Assembly: GCF_000591415.1 (NCBI RefSeq)
Contig: NZ_JEMF01000039.1
Coordinates: 1-64,000, forward strand
DNA from: Cobetia crustatorum
GTDB taxonomy: Bacteria; Pseudomonadota; Gammaproteobacteria; Pseudomonadales; Halomonadaceae
Length of the DNA: 64,000 bases
Direction of reading: 5' to 3'
Shown here: piece by piece, positions 1 to 8,381 of the stretch
Layout: each line of letters begins with the position of its first letter
Position numbering within the stretch: position 1 is the first letter of the stretch
The notes under the pieces: model-generated
What the model was told of the DNA's origin: nothing
What the model saw: the letters and a program-made list of their open reading frames with translations, nothing else
Databases searched by the model: none
Made by a program: the position numbers and the translations under genes

Positions 1-72
1 TTTTTGTGGGACAAGGTCAGTCAACCAAGGTGGCTGGCTAACCTCGGGGACAGATAGCGCCAAAAGGAGGCG

Positions 73-300
73 TTACTTCTTCATACCTCTATTCGCTGCC
101 TGCTCCAGCAGCTCTTCCGCCTCACTGCCTGCTCCCTCCTCTCGCATCTTTGCTACATCGGCATATAAGCAAACATAAGTACCACAGGACACACAGAAGA
201 CCTTGTCATCCGGATTGTGTACCTGCGAGACCCTTACACGCTGGCTGCCACAGCTGGGGCAAGGCTTGGGAATACGTAGTTCCTCGGAAATATCTGGCAT
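73..300 (-). CDS. Small zinc-ribbon protein (paralogue 1)
   Basis: Predicted 75-residue soluble protein with two CxxC pairs, CPSCGS near residue 14 and CVSCG near residue 36, the spacing of a small zinc ribbon. The tail is acidic, then basic (ends GMKK). A good ribosome binding site (AGGAGA) precedes the ATG. The pattern C-x2-CGS-x-RV, then D-x-V-x-C-x2-CG, is shared with the protein at 1406-1636, so the two look like diverged copies. No catalytic motif is visible. The function is unknown; a metal-binding, nucleic-acid-binding or protein-adaptor role is possible. That it is a real gene is supported by the RBS and the conserved Cys pattern. Confidence 0.7.
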   Translation of the reverse strand: MPDISEELRIPKPCPSCGSQRVRVSQVHNPDDKVFCVSCGTYVCLYADVAKMREEGAGSEAEELLEQAANRGMKK

Positions 301-508
301 GAAACGTTCTCCTGTACAGTGCCTGGACTACTCTGACAACACGACGACCATCGGCCTATCGCCAGTCATTGATCACCTGTCATTCATTGAACATCATGAC
401 GTCTGCCAAAGACATGGGGGCAGCCCATTGGCTTGCAACCCTTCAGCTCCTATCCCGTGACTTTACTCATAAGTTATGAGCGACATGGCTCACCCATCTC
501 CATGACGC

Positions 509-538
509 AAAGACCCCGGCACGTGTGCCGGGGTCTTT
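509..538. terminator. Bidirectional terminator hairpin
   Basis: Perfect inverted repeat with arms AAAGACCCCGGCAC and GTGCCGGGGTCTTT around a 2-base centre, with A and T runs at the ends. It lies just downstream of the minus-strand gene at 573-893 and upstream of the one at 73-300, so it separates the two transcripts. Confidence 0.8.
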
Positions 539-572
539 CAGAATGTTCCATCATTCCAGGGGAAGTACACCA

Positions 573-893
573 TCAGGCAGCACTGATACTTTCAGTAGAT
601 GAGTCGCTCGTCTGGTTCATGCATGGGCTGTTCATACTGGGCACACGTGTGGCTGGGCAATCCACCGCACGACGCTGTGCATGAGACCTGGCACCATCAC
701 GCGTGAGGCGAAACTCTTCCTGAAGCGCCATCTCACGTGCGGCGAGCCGAAAATCTCCCATCGAGCATAATGCATGCCCATTCGGACACTTCAAGATGTG
801 CTCCTCGGGAAGATCACGAGCCGGCCAATCCAATGCTTCATTGCATTCCGGGCACTGGGGACCACTACGGGTCGGAACTGAAGGGGAAAACAT
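573..893 (-). CDS. Small zinc-ribbon-like protein (paralogue 2)
   Basis: Predicted 106 residues. The open frame extends further upstream, but the start at 893 is chosen because AAGGAG lies 7 bases before that ATG. Near the N-terminus it carries CPEC, then a shorter second element, CPNGHALC. The order (ribbon half, short linker with D and L, second Cys pair, then a charged helix) resembles the two neighbouring zinc-ribbon proteins, so it may be a third diverged copy. The C-terminal 40 residues are polar and low in complexity. Function unknown. Confidence 0.55.
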   Translation of the reverse strand: MFSPSVPTRSGPQCPECNEALDWPARDLPEEHILKCPNGHALCSMGDFRLAAREMALQEEFRLTRDGARSHAQRRAVDCPATRVPSMNSPCMNQTSDSSTESISAA

Positions 894-1405
894 GCGCGAA
901 CTCCTTTTCGGCGCAAGATATAACGATGTCATGACCAGATTCTCGACGCAGAAAACATGAAGGCATGGATCAGGTTGCGTGCGCATAATGGAGACACAAG
1001 GCCACAGACTCCATTGCACTTTATGTTAGATATTGCAGGTAATTGATAAATCGCCATATAAACACCTAATTACCGAAGCTCAAGACAGGCATGATATTGA
1101 CAGCGCAATCTTACAATTAGATAACACTCCACCTAATGACAAGGATCAAACGGCAGCCAGATATCTCGCCGGAATTTCTGCTTTCCAGCACCACACCATG
1201 CGATAAGCCAAAAAAATCCCGACCACAAGGGACGGGAAAACACTCTCAGGCAGAGTGGGACCATAAACGGGAGCCAGTGCTCACCGCGGGTCAACCAGGA
1301 CGCTGAACAGTCGTCAGCGGTATCACGAAGTTCTATCTGGGCCTTGGCATCTACCATCGTCAGTGCTCGCCTGAGCACCGAGCATCATGTTCTTCCTGCA
1401 TAGCT
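894..1405. other. Intergenic region without a supported gene
   Basis: The stretch holds a terminator-like hairpin near 1207-1236 and A+T-rich sequence around 1020-1130. A minus-strand open frame at 1133-1378 begins with GTG, lacks a convincing RBS and runs straight through the hairpin, so it is not called. I see nothing else here. Confidence 0.6.
1207..1236 (-). terminator. Terminator-like hairpin after the 1406-1636 gene
   Basis: Read on the minus strand, arms TCCCG and CGGGA enclose an 11-base loop and are followed by a run of seven T. It sits about 170 bases downstream of the small zinc-ribbon gene at 1406-1636. The stem is short, so confidence is moderate. Confidence 0.45.
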
Positions 1406-1636
1406 CTATTTAGCATCCAGCTGCTTCATCACCTTGTCCGCCATCAGCGCAGGATCAATCATGGCACGTTTGCGAGCATTGGCCTCAAGGCGATCACGCA
1501 GCATGAACCACACGCCAAGAAACTCGCCACATTCCGCGCAACTTACGGTGTCGTCATCAGCGGGGCTATCGTCGAGGTGAACTCGGTTACTGCCACAGCG
1601 CGAACACTCCATGGGAACCTTGCGTAGTGTATTCAT
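1406..1636 (-). CDS. Small zinc-ribbon protein (paralogue 3)
   Basis: Predicted 76 residues from the ATG at 1636, chosen because GGAGG precedes it by 7 bases; the frame is open further upstream without a comparable site. It has CSRCGS near residue 10 and CAECGEF near residue 32, then a basic helical tail. The shared pattern CxxCGSxRV...DxVxCxxCG ties it to the 73-300 protein. It is predicted to be cytoplasmic and to bind zinc. No enzyme motif or partner is evident. Three similar genes within 1.6 kb suggest old local duplication. Confidence 0.7.
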   Translation of the reverse strand: MNTLRKVPMECSRCGSNRVHLDDSPADDDTVSCAECGEFLGVWFMLRDRLEANARKRAMIDPALMADKVMKQLDAK

Positions 1637-2159
1637 CTCGATGCCCTCCGTTGGATCCTTGATGAAACCCTTGATGACCATTACTGCTAAAGGCTTGTGC
1701 ATCCCTGCCAGTGCCCTCACCAAGTGACATGGTGAGGAAAGTGCTTTTACATTGATGATAACGGCACTCCGACATCGACAAAGTTAGACACTTTCCCACT
1801 CATGTACAAGTTTTTGTGCGTTGCAGAACGTAACGACAGCGTCATGGTGCGCCCAATGACTCATCACGACATGCCTGTCGGTCACGCTCAGACCATGCCA
1901 TGCAAGATCATCATCAGTATCGCTGCTGTTTAATCCTGTGTTTGCGTCGATAGGGATGCTTACCAGGGCGTGCCATCAGCGGCCTCATCACTGCCTTTTC
2001 TGCACCACTGCCGTATAACTTTTTTTGCCATCCCTTGAAACTTGTCGGCTACGACGGAATCTTAGTCTGCATGGTCGTGATTCATGGCGACCCACCCACG
2101 CCAGACAGAAAAGCGTCCGGCAAGGGAACACCGATTCACAAGTACGCAAGGAGTACGGC
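1637..2159. other. Intergenic region, no gene seen
   Basis: This separates the minus-strand zinc-ribbon gene from the plus-strand PRC-barrel gene and must hold two divergent promoters. I could not assign promoter elements or any coding sequence with confidence. Confidence 0.5.
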
Positions 2160-2717
2160 ATGAGCAAGATGAACCGCAAACAGATACTGGGTGCGATCAC
2201 CGCGACCACGCTGCTGTCCACTTCCGGCTTGGCCATGGCCAGCCCGCAGGGACTCTACTCCGCAGATGAGCTGATGGATGCAGAGGTCTATCTACAGAAT
2301 GATGACAGCAAGATCATCGGGGAAGTCGAAGACATTCTGCTGGATGACAACATGCAGGTTGCAGCGCTGGTCGTCGAAAGCGATGAAGCGTTAGGCCTGA
2401 ATGAGCAACAATACGTGGTACAAGCTGGCAAGTTCACGCTTCAAACAGAGCAGGGTGATAACCCCGAGACTCTGGAATATCGCATCCACGTCAGCATGGA
2501 TGAGTCACAATTCAAAGAGCAGCCGCAGTACACGACGGACTGGTGGCAGGACACCCGAAAGAGCGCAGCCGCCGCGTGGGACGAGACCAAAAACACGGCC
2601 TCCAGCGCATGGCAGGATACTCGCGCAGCAACAGCCAATGCGCTGACTACTGCCGGTAACGCCATCAGTGGCTCAGCCAATGACGCTGAAGACAAGATGA
2701 CCGACGATGCTCAGTAA
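2160..2717 (+). CDS. Secreted PRC-barrel protein with C-terminal 11-residue repeats
   Basis: Predicted 185 residues. The start at 2160 is set by AAGGAG 6 bases upstream and by the typical signal peptide that follows (MSKMNRK, hydrophobic core, cleavage near AMA-SP). The mature part begins with a PRC-barrel-like domain of about 75 residues (GLYSADELMDAEVYL, then IIGEVEDILLDDN, then VAALVV). The C-terminal 55 residues fall into 11-residue units: WWQDTRKSAAA, AWDETKNTASS, AWQDTRAATAN, then weaker copies. Such 11-mers form amphipathic helices in LEA-like and apolipoprotein-like proteins. An envelope or periplasmic stress-related role is inferred, not shown. It appears to be a single-gene transcript with its own terminator. 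Confidence 0.75.
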   Translation: MSKMNRKQILGAITATTLLSTSGLAMASPQGLYSADELMDAEVYLQNDDSKIIGEVEDILLDDNMQVAALVVESDEALGLNEQQYVVQAGKFTLQTEQGDNPETLEYRIHVSMDESQFKEQPQYTTDWWQDTRKSAAAAWDETKNTASSAWQDTRAATANALTTAGNAISGSANDAEDKMTDDAQ

Positions 2718-2773
2718 CCCACTTCATTCTTGAAATGAGCGTTTGCCGCCATACCAAGAAGCAGTGATTATCG

Positions 2774-2802
2774 AACGCCCGACGCTTCTTGCGCGGGGCG
2801 TT
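2774..2802 (+). terminator. Hairpin after the PRC-barrel gene
   Basis: Arms AACGCCC and GGGGCGTT with an internal GCGC pairing and a short T run after the second arm. It lies about 55 bases downstream of the stop codon of the PRC-barrel gene. Confidence 0.5.
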
Positions 2803-2819
2803 TGTCATCGTACAGGTAC

Positions 2820-2842
2820 AAAAAAAGCCGCCGTTGGCGACT
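2820..2842 (-). terminator. Terminator of the tRNA gene
   Basis: On the minus strand, AGTCGCC-AAC-GGCGGCT forms a 7-bp stem (one G-U pair) followed by seven T. It lies about 30 bases past the 3' end of the tRNA, as expected for its intrinsic terminator. Confidence 0.65.
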
Positions 2843-2873
2843 TTTCTGGCTTATCGAGGTAAGCCGAAACACT

Positions 2874-2950
2874 TGGTGGGCCCAGCAGGACTTGAACCTG
2901 CGACCAATCGATTATGAGTCGAGTGCTCTAACCAACTGAGCTATGGGCCC
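2874..2950 (-). tRNA. tRNA with CAU anticodon, probably tRNA-Ile2 (lysidine type)
   Basis: The minus strand folds as a 77-nt tRNA with encoded CCA. The acceptor is GGGCCCA/TGGGCCC, the D arm contains AGCTCAGTTGGTTAGAGC, the anticodon loop is CTCATAA, and the T arm contains GGTTCAAGTCC. The anticodon is CAU. The anticodon-arm and variable-loop context (CGACTCATAATCG, then TTGGTCGC) resembles the minor isoleucine tRNA whose C34 is changed to lysidine by TilS, more than the elongator methionine tRNA. The identity is an inference from that resemblance. The top pair of the anticodon stem is a C-T mismatch. Confidence 0.85.
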
Positions 2951-3292
2951 GTACAGCGCGAATATGATAGCGAAAGCGAAAGCCTCAGGAAAGCCCGAAA
3001 ACTCAACAACATAGCCAATTTCTTCATTAGGCCTCTTTTTTACCCTATCTCGATTTATCACTGTCTCTCACGAGACTGTCTGCCTCAGCCATTCCACAGG
3101 CCATCTTTCTGTCTCGTCTCTTGCACCACCCTCTACCCCGCCAATCACATGCGCCTTCCTTATCTATCTCGACACACCAAGGCCTTATCCATCCGCTTGA
3201 TGCGCGAACCCTTGTCTTTCCTGCGTGTCCAATGTCTCAATGCGCACCTATGGGCTTTGCCCTCATCAGCGCTTGGCTATCAGGAGTCATCC

Positions 3293-3988
3293 ATGTCATT
3301 TCCCTTTTCTCGTTGGACGTCATACTTCACCAAACGCCTTGCCCGACGTACGGCAGGGTTCTTCAGCATGAACGGTAATAGACATAGCAAGCTTAGCGCC
3401 CCCTTCAAGGCGGCCGCACTGGTCTTTGCCATGAGCAGTATCGGCATCAGCCTGCCAAGTCAGGCCGCCTGGCAACTAGTCCCTGCCACCAGCGGCGCCA
3501 CCGCCACGCTGACTGAACAAGGCGCGCAAGGGAATGTGGAGCACATTCATCATCTGCGAGGCCTTAGTGGCACCGTGGGTGATGACGGAAAATTGACTAT
3601 TCCGCTCAGTGTCAGCCAGACAGATCTGCTCGATAAGGTCGGTGAACTACCGCCGTGGCTATCGGGCGTCAGTCAAATGCGTCTAGCGACGCTTACCTTG
3701 AACCTCGACCCTGTGGCACTGGCTGCTCTTGAGACGGGTGAGTCGAACCGCATGCAAGTGCCTTTCACCGCCACCGATGGCAATCGCACCCATCGCGATA
3801 CTCTACCGCTCGATGTGACGCGAATGGATGCGACTCACTTGAGCTTCGAGAATGCCGAGCCGCTGGCACTGGACAGTTCGGCGGTCGGCAAGAACCAGAT
3901 TGGCAGCACTCTACTTGGGCTACTGGGCTACGGCACCTTGGTCGGTGATATCCCCGTCACTCTGCAGGGTGAAATGATTGATCAGTAA
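3293..3988 (+). CDS. Secreted YceI-like family protein
   Basis: Predicted 231 residues from the ATG at 3293, preceded by AGGAG at 6 bases. A second in-frame ATG 25 codons in (MNGNRHSK) would give a more normal signal peptide (hydrophobic AAALVFAMSSIGISL, cleavage near SQAAW), so the true start is uncertain. The mature region follows the YceI lipocalin-like layout: W-x-L near its start, then an H-x-H-x-L-x-GLSG-like segment followed by a G-x-L-x-IPL strand, then repeated beta-strand-like stretches. YceI-type proteins bind isoprenoid or other hydrophobic ligands in the periplasm. Similarity is weak, so the family call is tentative. It is monocistronic and ends at a strong terminator. Confidence 0.6.
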   Translation: MSFPFSRWTSYFTKRLARRTAGFFSMNGNRHSKLSAPFKAAALVFAMSSIGISLPSQAAWQLVPATSGATATLTEQGAQGNVEHIHHLRGLSGTVGDDGKLTIPLSVSQTDLLDKVGELPPWLSGVSQMRLATLTLNLDPVALAALETGESNRMQVPFTATDGNRTHRDTLPLDVTRMDATHLSFENAEPLALDSSAVGKNQIGSTLLGLLGYGTLVGDIPVTLQGEMIDQ

Positions 3989-4046
3989 GCCTTGCTGTTG
4001 AAACACCTCTGATGGATATGCTGATAACGCACATTCATCACGCATC

Positions 4047-4074
4047 GAAAAGCCGCCCACAGGGCGGCTTTTTT
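4047..4074 (+). terminator. Rho-independent terminator
   Basis: AAAAGCCGCCC-ACA-GGGCGGCTTTT followed by more T. A classic intrinsic terminator downstream of the YceI-like gene and immediately before the iron-regulated receptor promoter region. Confidence 0.85.
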
Positions 4075-4082
4075 CATAAAAA

Positions 4083-4097
4083 CAAAAATAATTCTCA
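4083..4097. promoter_or_regulatory. Fur-box-like site upstream of the TonB receptor
   Basis: Read on the minus strand, TGAGAATTATTTTTG matches the 7-1-7 Fur consensus TGATAATNATTATCA at 11 of 14 specified positions. It lies about 105 bases before the predicted receptor start and just after the preceding terminator, a sensible place for an iron-responsive operator. Binding is inferred from the match only. Confidence 0.55.
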
Positions 4098-4199
4098 TTC
4101 ATGGTTCAGAAAGCGGCTGATCGTTCGTCTACCCACAGGAGCGAAGACCAAACAAGAAGCATTCGCATAAACGTCATTCACGATGGAACATCACACCTC

Positions 4200-6332
4200 A
4201 TGACAAATTCCGCTGCGCGATATCCACATCGGTCTCCCTTGCTCTCTCTGCCTCGGCACCCGCTGACACTAGCGATTGCGCTGAGCCTACCTCTGGCAGG
4301 ACAGGCCGTGGCAGCCGACCACCGAGATGCTCAGGATGAGCAGCTGGATACCATGACGGTCACCACCACGGCGGCGACCAAGACGGATACCAGCTATCTG
4401 GAAACGCCGCAGGCCGTCTCCACCATCACACGTGAAGACATGGACAAGCGCGCCGCCGAGACGGTGCAGCGTGCCGCTGACTATACGCCGGGCGTGTTCA
4501 CCAATCAGATCGGTGCTTCCAACCGCTATGACTATCTGGTCCTGCGCGGCTTCTCCGATGGCAGTGTCAGCAACACCTTCCTGGATGGTCTGAAGCTGAT
4601 GGGTGACTCGGGCTCCTACAGCTCGATGACCATCGACCCCTACTTCCTCGACAGCATCGAAGTCGTCAAGGGACCGTCCTCCGTCCTCTACGGCCGCTCC
4701 TCCCCGGGGGGGCTGGTCGCGATGCAGTCCAAGCGCCCCGAGTTCCAGGACTCCGGCCAGGTACGCTTCACCGTCGGTGACGACAACGAGCGCAGCGCCG
4801 CCTTTGACCTCACCGGCCCGCTGGATGACGAGAAGCGCATCGCCTATCGCCTGACCGGCCTTGCCAGCGCCGAAGACACCCAGGTCGACTCCGTCAGCGA
4901 AGAGCGTTATGCCTTCTCGCCGCAGATCACCATGGATGTCACCGACGACACCACCGTCACCCTGATGGGCTACTTCCAGAAGGACCCGGAAGGCGGCTAC
5001 CACTCAGGCCTCCCCTACGAAGGCACGGTGGTGAGCCACGACGGCATCAAGCTCGGCAACGACTTCTACGAAGGCGACGAGGACTACGAGGAATTCGATC
5101 GCACCGAACGCATGCTCGGATATGACTTCGAGCACCGCTTCAATGACGATGTCACCGCGCGCCAGAAATTCCGCTACCTGAGATCCGACGTGGATCTCGA
5201 GCAGGTCTACGCCTACGGCTGGGCCTCGGATACCGAGCTGACCCGCTACTACTCCGGTGGCGAGGAAAGCCTGCGTGCCTGGACAGTCGACAACCAGCTG
5301 GAGTCCCGCTTCTCCACCGGCGACATCGATCACACCCTGCTGTTCGGTGCCGATTATCAGACCCGTACCAACGACGTGGACTGGGAATACGGGACCGCCA
5401 GCTCGCTGGATGTCACTAGCAGCAGTGATGCCGATGTCTCCATCTATGCCACCGAGAACCAGAAGCGTGAACTGGATCAGACCGGTGTCTACCTGCAGGA
5501 TCAGCTCAGCTGGGGCCGCTGGAACCTGGCCGCCGGTCTGCGTCAGGACTGGGTCAACATCAAGAATACCGATCGCGACTACAACACCACCAGTGAGCTG
5601 AACGACAACGAGATGAGTGGCCGTATCGGCTTGATCTACGGCTTCGACAACGGCATCTCGCCCTACATCAGCTACTCCACCTCCTTCTCGCCGAACTCCT
5701 ACGCCGACGAAGACGGTGACCTGCTCGACCCGACCACCGGCAAGCAGGTGGAAGTCGGCATGAAGTACCAGCCCAACGGCACGCGCGATCAGTACAGCGT
5801 CTCGCTGTTCCGCATCAACCAGGAGAATGTGGCCTCCAAGGACCCGGAAGACGACTACTACACGTCCTACGGTGAAATCGAGTCCCAGGGTCTCGAACTG
5901 GAAGCCCGCACCCAGCTGACCCGCAACTTCGCGCTGCAGGCCGGTTACAGCTACACCGACGTGACCTACGCCAAGGCCGAAGATGGCACCGAAGGCAACG
6001 ATGCCAACCAGGTACCGAAGCATCAGGTCAGCGTCTGGGGTGACTACGCCTTCAACGAAGGCCCACTGACCGGCCTGAATGCGGGTCTCGGCGTTCGCTA
6101 CTACGCCGACATGTGGGCGGATTCCGAAAATACCGAAAAGGTACCGGACTACGCGCTGGTCGATGCCGTGCTCGGCTATGACCTGAGTCAGGTCGGCTGG
6201 ACCGGCACCAGCGTACAACTCAATGTCAGTAATCTACTCGACAAGGAATATATCGCTTCCTGCTACAACACCGACTTCTGCTACTACGGTGCCGAGCGCA
6301 GCGTGACCGCGACCCTGACCTATGATTTCTGA
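4200..6332 (+). CDS. TonB-dependent ferric siderophore receptor (FhuA/FoxA type)
   Basis: Outer-membrane receptor that imports a ferric siderophore using TonB energy; from context the substrate should be a ferrioxamine-like hydroxamate. The start at 4200 is chosen because it gives a normal signal peptide (LTLAIALSLPLAGQAVA-AD), although the RBS is weak. The mature protein opens with a TonB-box-like DTMTVT, then the plug domain (ETPQAVSTITREDM, VVKGPSSVLYGRSSPGG), then a 22-strand-type barrel ending in the typical aromatic C-terminus YDF. At 710 residues it has the family's usual length. There is no N-terminal signalling extension, so it should not act as a FecA-type transducer for the nearby sigma factor. 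A Fur-like site lies upstream. Confidence 0.9.
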   Translation: MTNSAARYPHRSPLLSLPRHPLTLAIALSLPLAGQAVAADHRDAQDEQLDTMTVTTTAATKTDTSYLETPQAVSTITREDMDKRAAETVQRAADYTPGVFTNQIGASNRYDYLVLRGFSDGSVSNTFLDGLKLMGDSGSYSSMTIDPYFLDSIEVVKGPSSVLYGRSSPGGLVAMQSKRPEFQDSGQVRFTVGDDNERSAAFDLTGPLDDEKRIAYRLTGLASAEDTQVDSVSEERYAFSPQITMDVTDDTTVTLMGYFQKDPEGGYHSGLPYEGTVVSHDGIKLGNDFYEGDEDYEEFDRTERMLGYDFEHRFNDDVTARQKFRYLRSDVDLEQVYAYGWASDTELTRYYSGGEESLRAWTVDNQLESRFSTGDIDHTLLFGADYQTRTNDVDWEYGTASSLDVTSSSDADVSIYATENQKRELDQTGVYLQDQLSWGRWNLAAGLRQDWVNIKNTDRDYNTTSELNDNEMSGRIGLIYGFDNGISPYISYSTSFSPNSYADEDGDLLDPTTGKQVEVGMKYQPNGTRDQYSVSLFRINQENVASKDPEDDYYTSYGEIESQGLELEARTQLTRNFALQAGYSYTDVTYAKAEDGTEGNDANQVPKHQVSVWGDYAFNEGPLTGLNAGLGVRYYADMWADSENTEKVPDYALVDAVLGYDLSQVGWTGTSVQLNVSNLLDKEYIASCYNTDFCYYGAERSVTATLTYDF

Positions 6333-6692
6333 TTCCGACACGTCCGCAGTCCGTCGATTCTGAATCGACCCGCACGACCCGCCGGCGGCAAGGATGTCGC
6401 CGGCACCATCGCCCTGAATCACTCATCGTCTGATACCTCTGGCGTGTACCGCACATGACACCGAGATTGCCCGACACAGGGCGCTCGGTGACGACTCACT
6501 CTCTGCCGATGCCCACGGCAGGCGTGACTGACCGCGCCAACCGCTTTATCAACTGCTTTATCAACAACAATGACCGCATCACGCGGCACTTGATGAATGT
6601 CCTGACTGGTCCTCGCACCTGTGCCACCTGCCCTGGCTGGCTGCGAGTCTCTTCCAAGTCTTTATCTGCGAACATTCGCATAAGGTTATGTA
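6333..6692. other. Intergenic region between receptor and dfoJ
   Basis: No gene is supported here. It contains a short palindrome, GTCGATTC-T-GAATCGAC, at 6353-6369 and a GC-rich hairpin, GCCGGCG/CGCCGGC, at 6381-6404, which could end the receptor transcript. Two copies of GCTTTATCAAC lie around 6544-6566. No convincing Fur site was found before dfoJ. Confidence 0.5.
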
Positions 6693-8381
6693 ATGCACAG
6701 CCTTCATGATTCCGCCGCCACCTATGGCGCGGCTGCAGGATCCCCCGCGTCTGGCCCCCAGGCCGCTGCCGCCGCGAGCTCCCTGTCCCGCTCACCCAGC
6801 GCCGCCCTGTTCTCACCTGCCAACATGGATGCTTGGCAGGCCGGCATGCAACGCATCAGCAGTCTGGTCGCCGAACAGCTCGAGAACGTTCAGCAACCCT
6901 TCAGCGGCATCACCCCGGAAGCCCTGCGCCCGGCCTTTGCCGAGCTGGATCTCGAGACGCCCCTCGAGAATCTGGAAGCGGGCCTGGAGGAGCTCCAGTC
7001 GCTCTACCTGAAGGATGCCGTCTATTTCCATCACCCACGCTATATCGCGCATCTCAACTGCCCGGTCGTGCTGCCGGGTGTCTGGGCGGAAAGCCTGCTC
7101 GGCGCGATCAATTCCTCCCTCGATACCTGGGATCAGAGCGCCGGCGGCACCCTGATCGAGCAGCGTCTGATCGACTGGACCACCGAACGTCTGGGCCTGG
7201 GTCCGACCGCCGACGGCATCTTCACCAGCGGCGGCACCCAATCCAACCTGATGGCGCTGCTGCTGGCGCGTGACGCGGTCTGCGAGAAGCTGCCCAACCA
7301 CCCCGGCAACCAGACCCACGGCCTGCCGCCGGAAGCCGGGCGCCTGCGCGTCTTCGCCTCCGGCATCAGCCATTTCAGCCTGCAGAAGGCCTGTGCCCTG
7401 CTCGGCCTCGGCCACAACGCCGTCGTGCCGGTCGCCGTGGATGAGCGTCGCCGCATGGACCCGATAGCCCTGCGTGAGGCACTGGACAAGGCGCGCGCGG
7501 AAGGCCTGATTCCGATGGCCGTGGTCGGGACCGCCGGTACCACCGACTTCGGCAGCATCGACCCGCTGCAGGCCATCGGCCGTGAATGTCATGCACGTGG
7601 CATCTGGTTCCACGTCGATGGCGCCTACGGCGGCGGTCTGATCACCTCGCGTCGCCACGGTCACTGGCTCAAGGGCGTCGAGATGGCGGACTCCGTCACC
7701 ATCGATTACCACAAGACCTTCTTCCAGCCGGTCAGCTGCAGTGCCTGTGTGGTGCGTGATCGCACCCAGCTGCGCCATGTCACCTACCACGCCGACTACC
7801 TCAACCCGGAGCTTCAGGCCCGCGAAGGCACGCCGGATCAGGTCAACAAGAGCCTGCAGACCACGCGCCGCTTCGATGCGCTCAAGCTGTGGCTGACACT
7901 GCGCCTGATGGGCGCCGATGCCCTCGGCGACATGCTCGATTGCGTGATCGACCTCACTCGCGAGGGCCATCAGCTGCTCGCGGCGGCACCGGACATCGAT
8001 GTCGTTCAGGCCCCGGAGCTCAGCACCCTGGTGTTCCGCTTCCATGACGCCAACGAAGACACCCTCAGCGATGCACAGTGGGACGCCCTGAATCGCGAGA
8101 TCCGCAAGCGCCTGTCGCGCAGCGGGGAAGCCATCGTCGCCGCCACCAAGGTCTCCGGCCGTCAGTATCTGAAGTTCACGCTGCTCAACCCGGACACCAC
8201 CCGCGACGACATCGCCGCGGTAGTCGAGCTGATCCGCCAGCATGGTCAGGCGCTGGTCAAGGAGCATCATCTCGCCATCAGCACCACGGCCCAGGCAAGC
8301 CACGCCGCAGCACTGGCCGATGCCCCCGCCGCCAGCCGTCGCAGCCACACCACAGAAGCAAAGGAAAGCCGTCATGCATGA
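6693..8381 (+). CDS. dfoJ: PLP-dependent lysine decarboxylase for siderophore synthesis
   Basis: Group II pyridoxal-phosphate decarboxylase, 562 residues, of the DesA/DfoJ type that converts lysine to cadaverine as the first step of desferrioxamine synthesis. Visible motifs are the cofactor glycine region TSGGTQSNLMALLLAR (about 178-193), His227 in ISHFS, HVDGAYGG (Asp309 for the PLP ring nitrogen) and TIDYHKTFF with the Schiff-base Lys341. The first 45 residues are Ala/Pro/Ser-rich and look disordered. It overlaps the start of the next gene by 8 bases, so translation is coupled. Diaminobutyrate or ornithine are alternative substrates for this family; cadaverine is favoured because the three-gene order equals dfoJAC. 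Confidence 0.87.
   Translation: MHSLHDSAATYGAAAGSPASGPQAAAAASSLSRSPSAALFSPANMDAWQAGMQRISSLVAEQLENVQQPFSGITPEALRPAFAELDLETPLENLEAGLEELQSLYLKDAVYFHHPRYIAHLNCPVVLPGVWAESLLGAINSSLDTWDQSAGGTLIEQRLIDWTTERLGLGPTADGIFTSGGTQSNLMALLLARDAVCEKLPNHPGNQTHGLPPEAGRLRVFASGISHFSLQKACALLGLGHNAVVPVAVDERRRMDPIALREALDKARAEGLIPMAVVGTAGTTDFGSIDPLQAIGRECHARGIWFHVDGAYGGGLITSRRHGHWLKGVEMADSVTIDYHKTFFQPVSCSACVVRDRTQLRHVTYHADYLNPELQAREGTPDQVNKSLQTTRRFDALKLWLTLRLMGADALGDMLDCVIDLTREGHQLLAAAPDIDVVQAPELSTLVFRFHDANEDTLSDAQWDALNREIRKRLSRSGEAIVAATKVSGRQYLKFTLLNPDTTRDDIAAVVELIRQHGQALVKEHHLAISTTAQASHAAALADAPAASRRSHTTEAKESRHA

Noticed and set aside
1133-1378. 81-codon minus-strand frame with a hydrophobic stretch
   Set aside because: GTG start, no convincing RBS, no homologous features, and it reads through a terminator-like hairpin.
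5004-6218. 404-codon open frame antisense to the TonB receptor gene
   Set aside because: Lies wholly inside a strong plus-strand gene; product is Val/Gly/Ala-rich with no domain. A shadow of the G+C bias at third positions.
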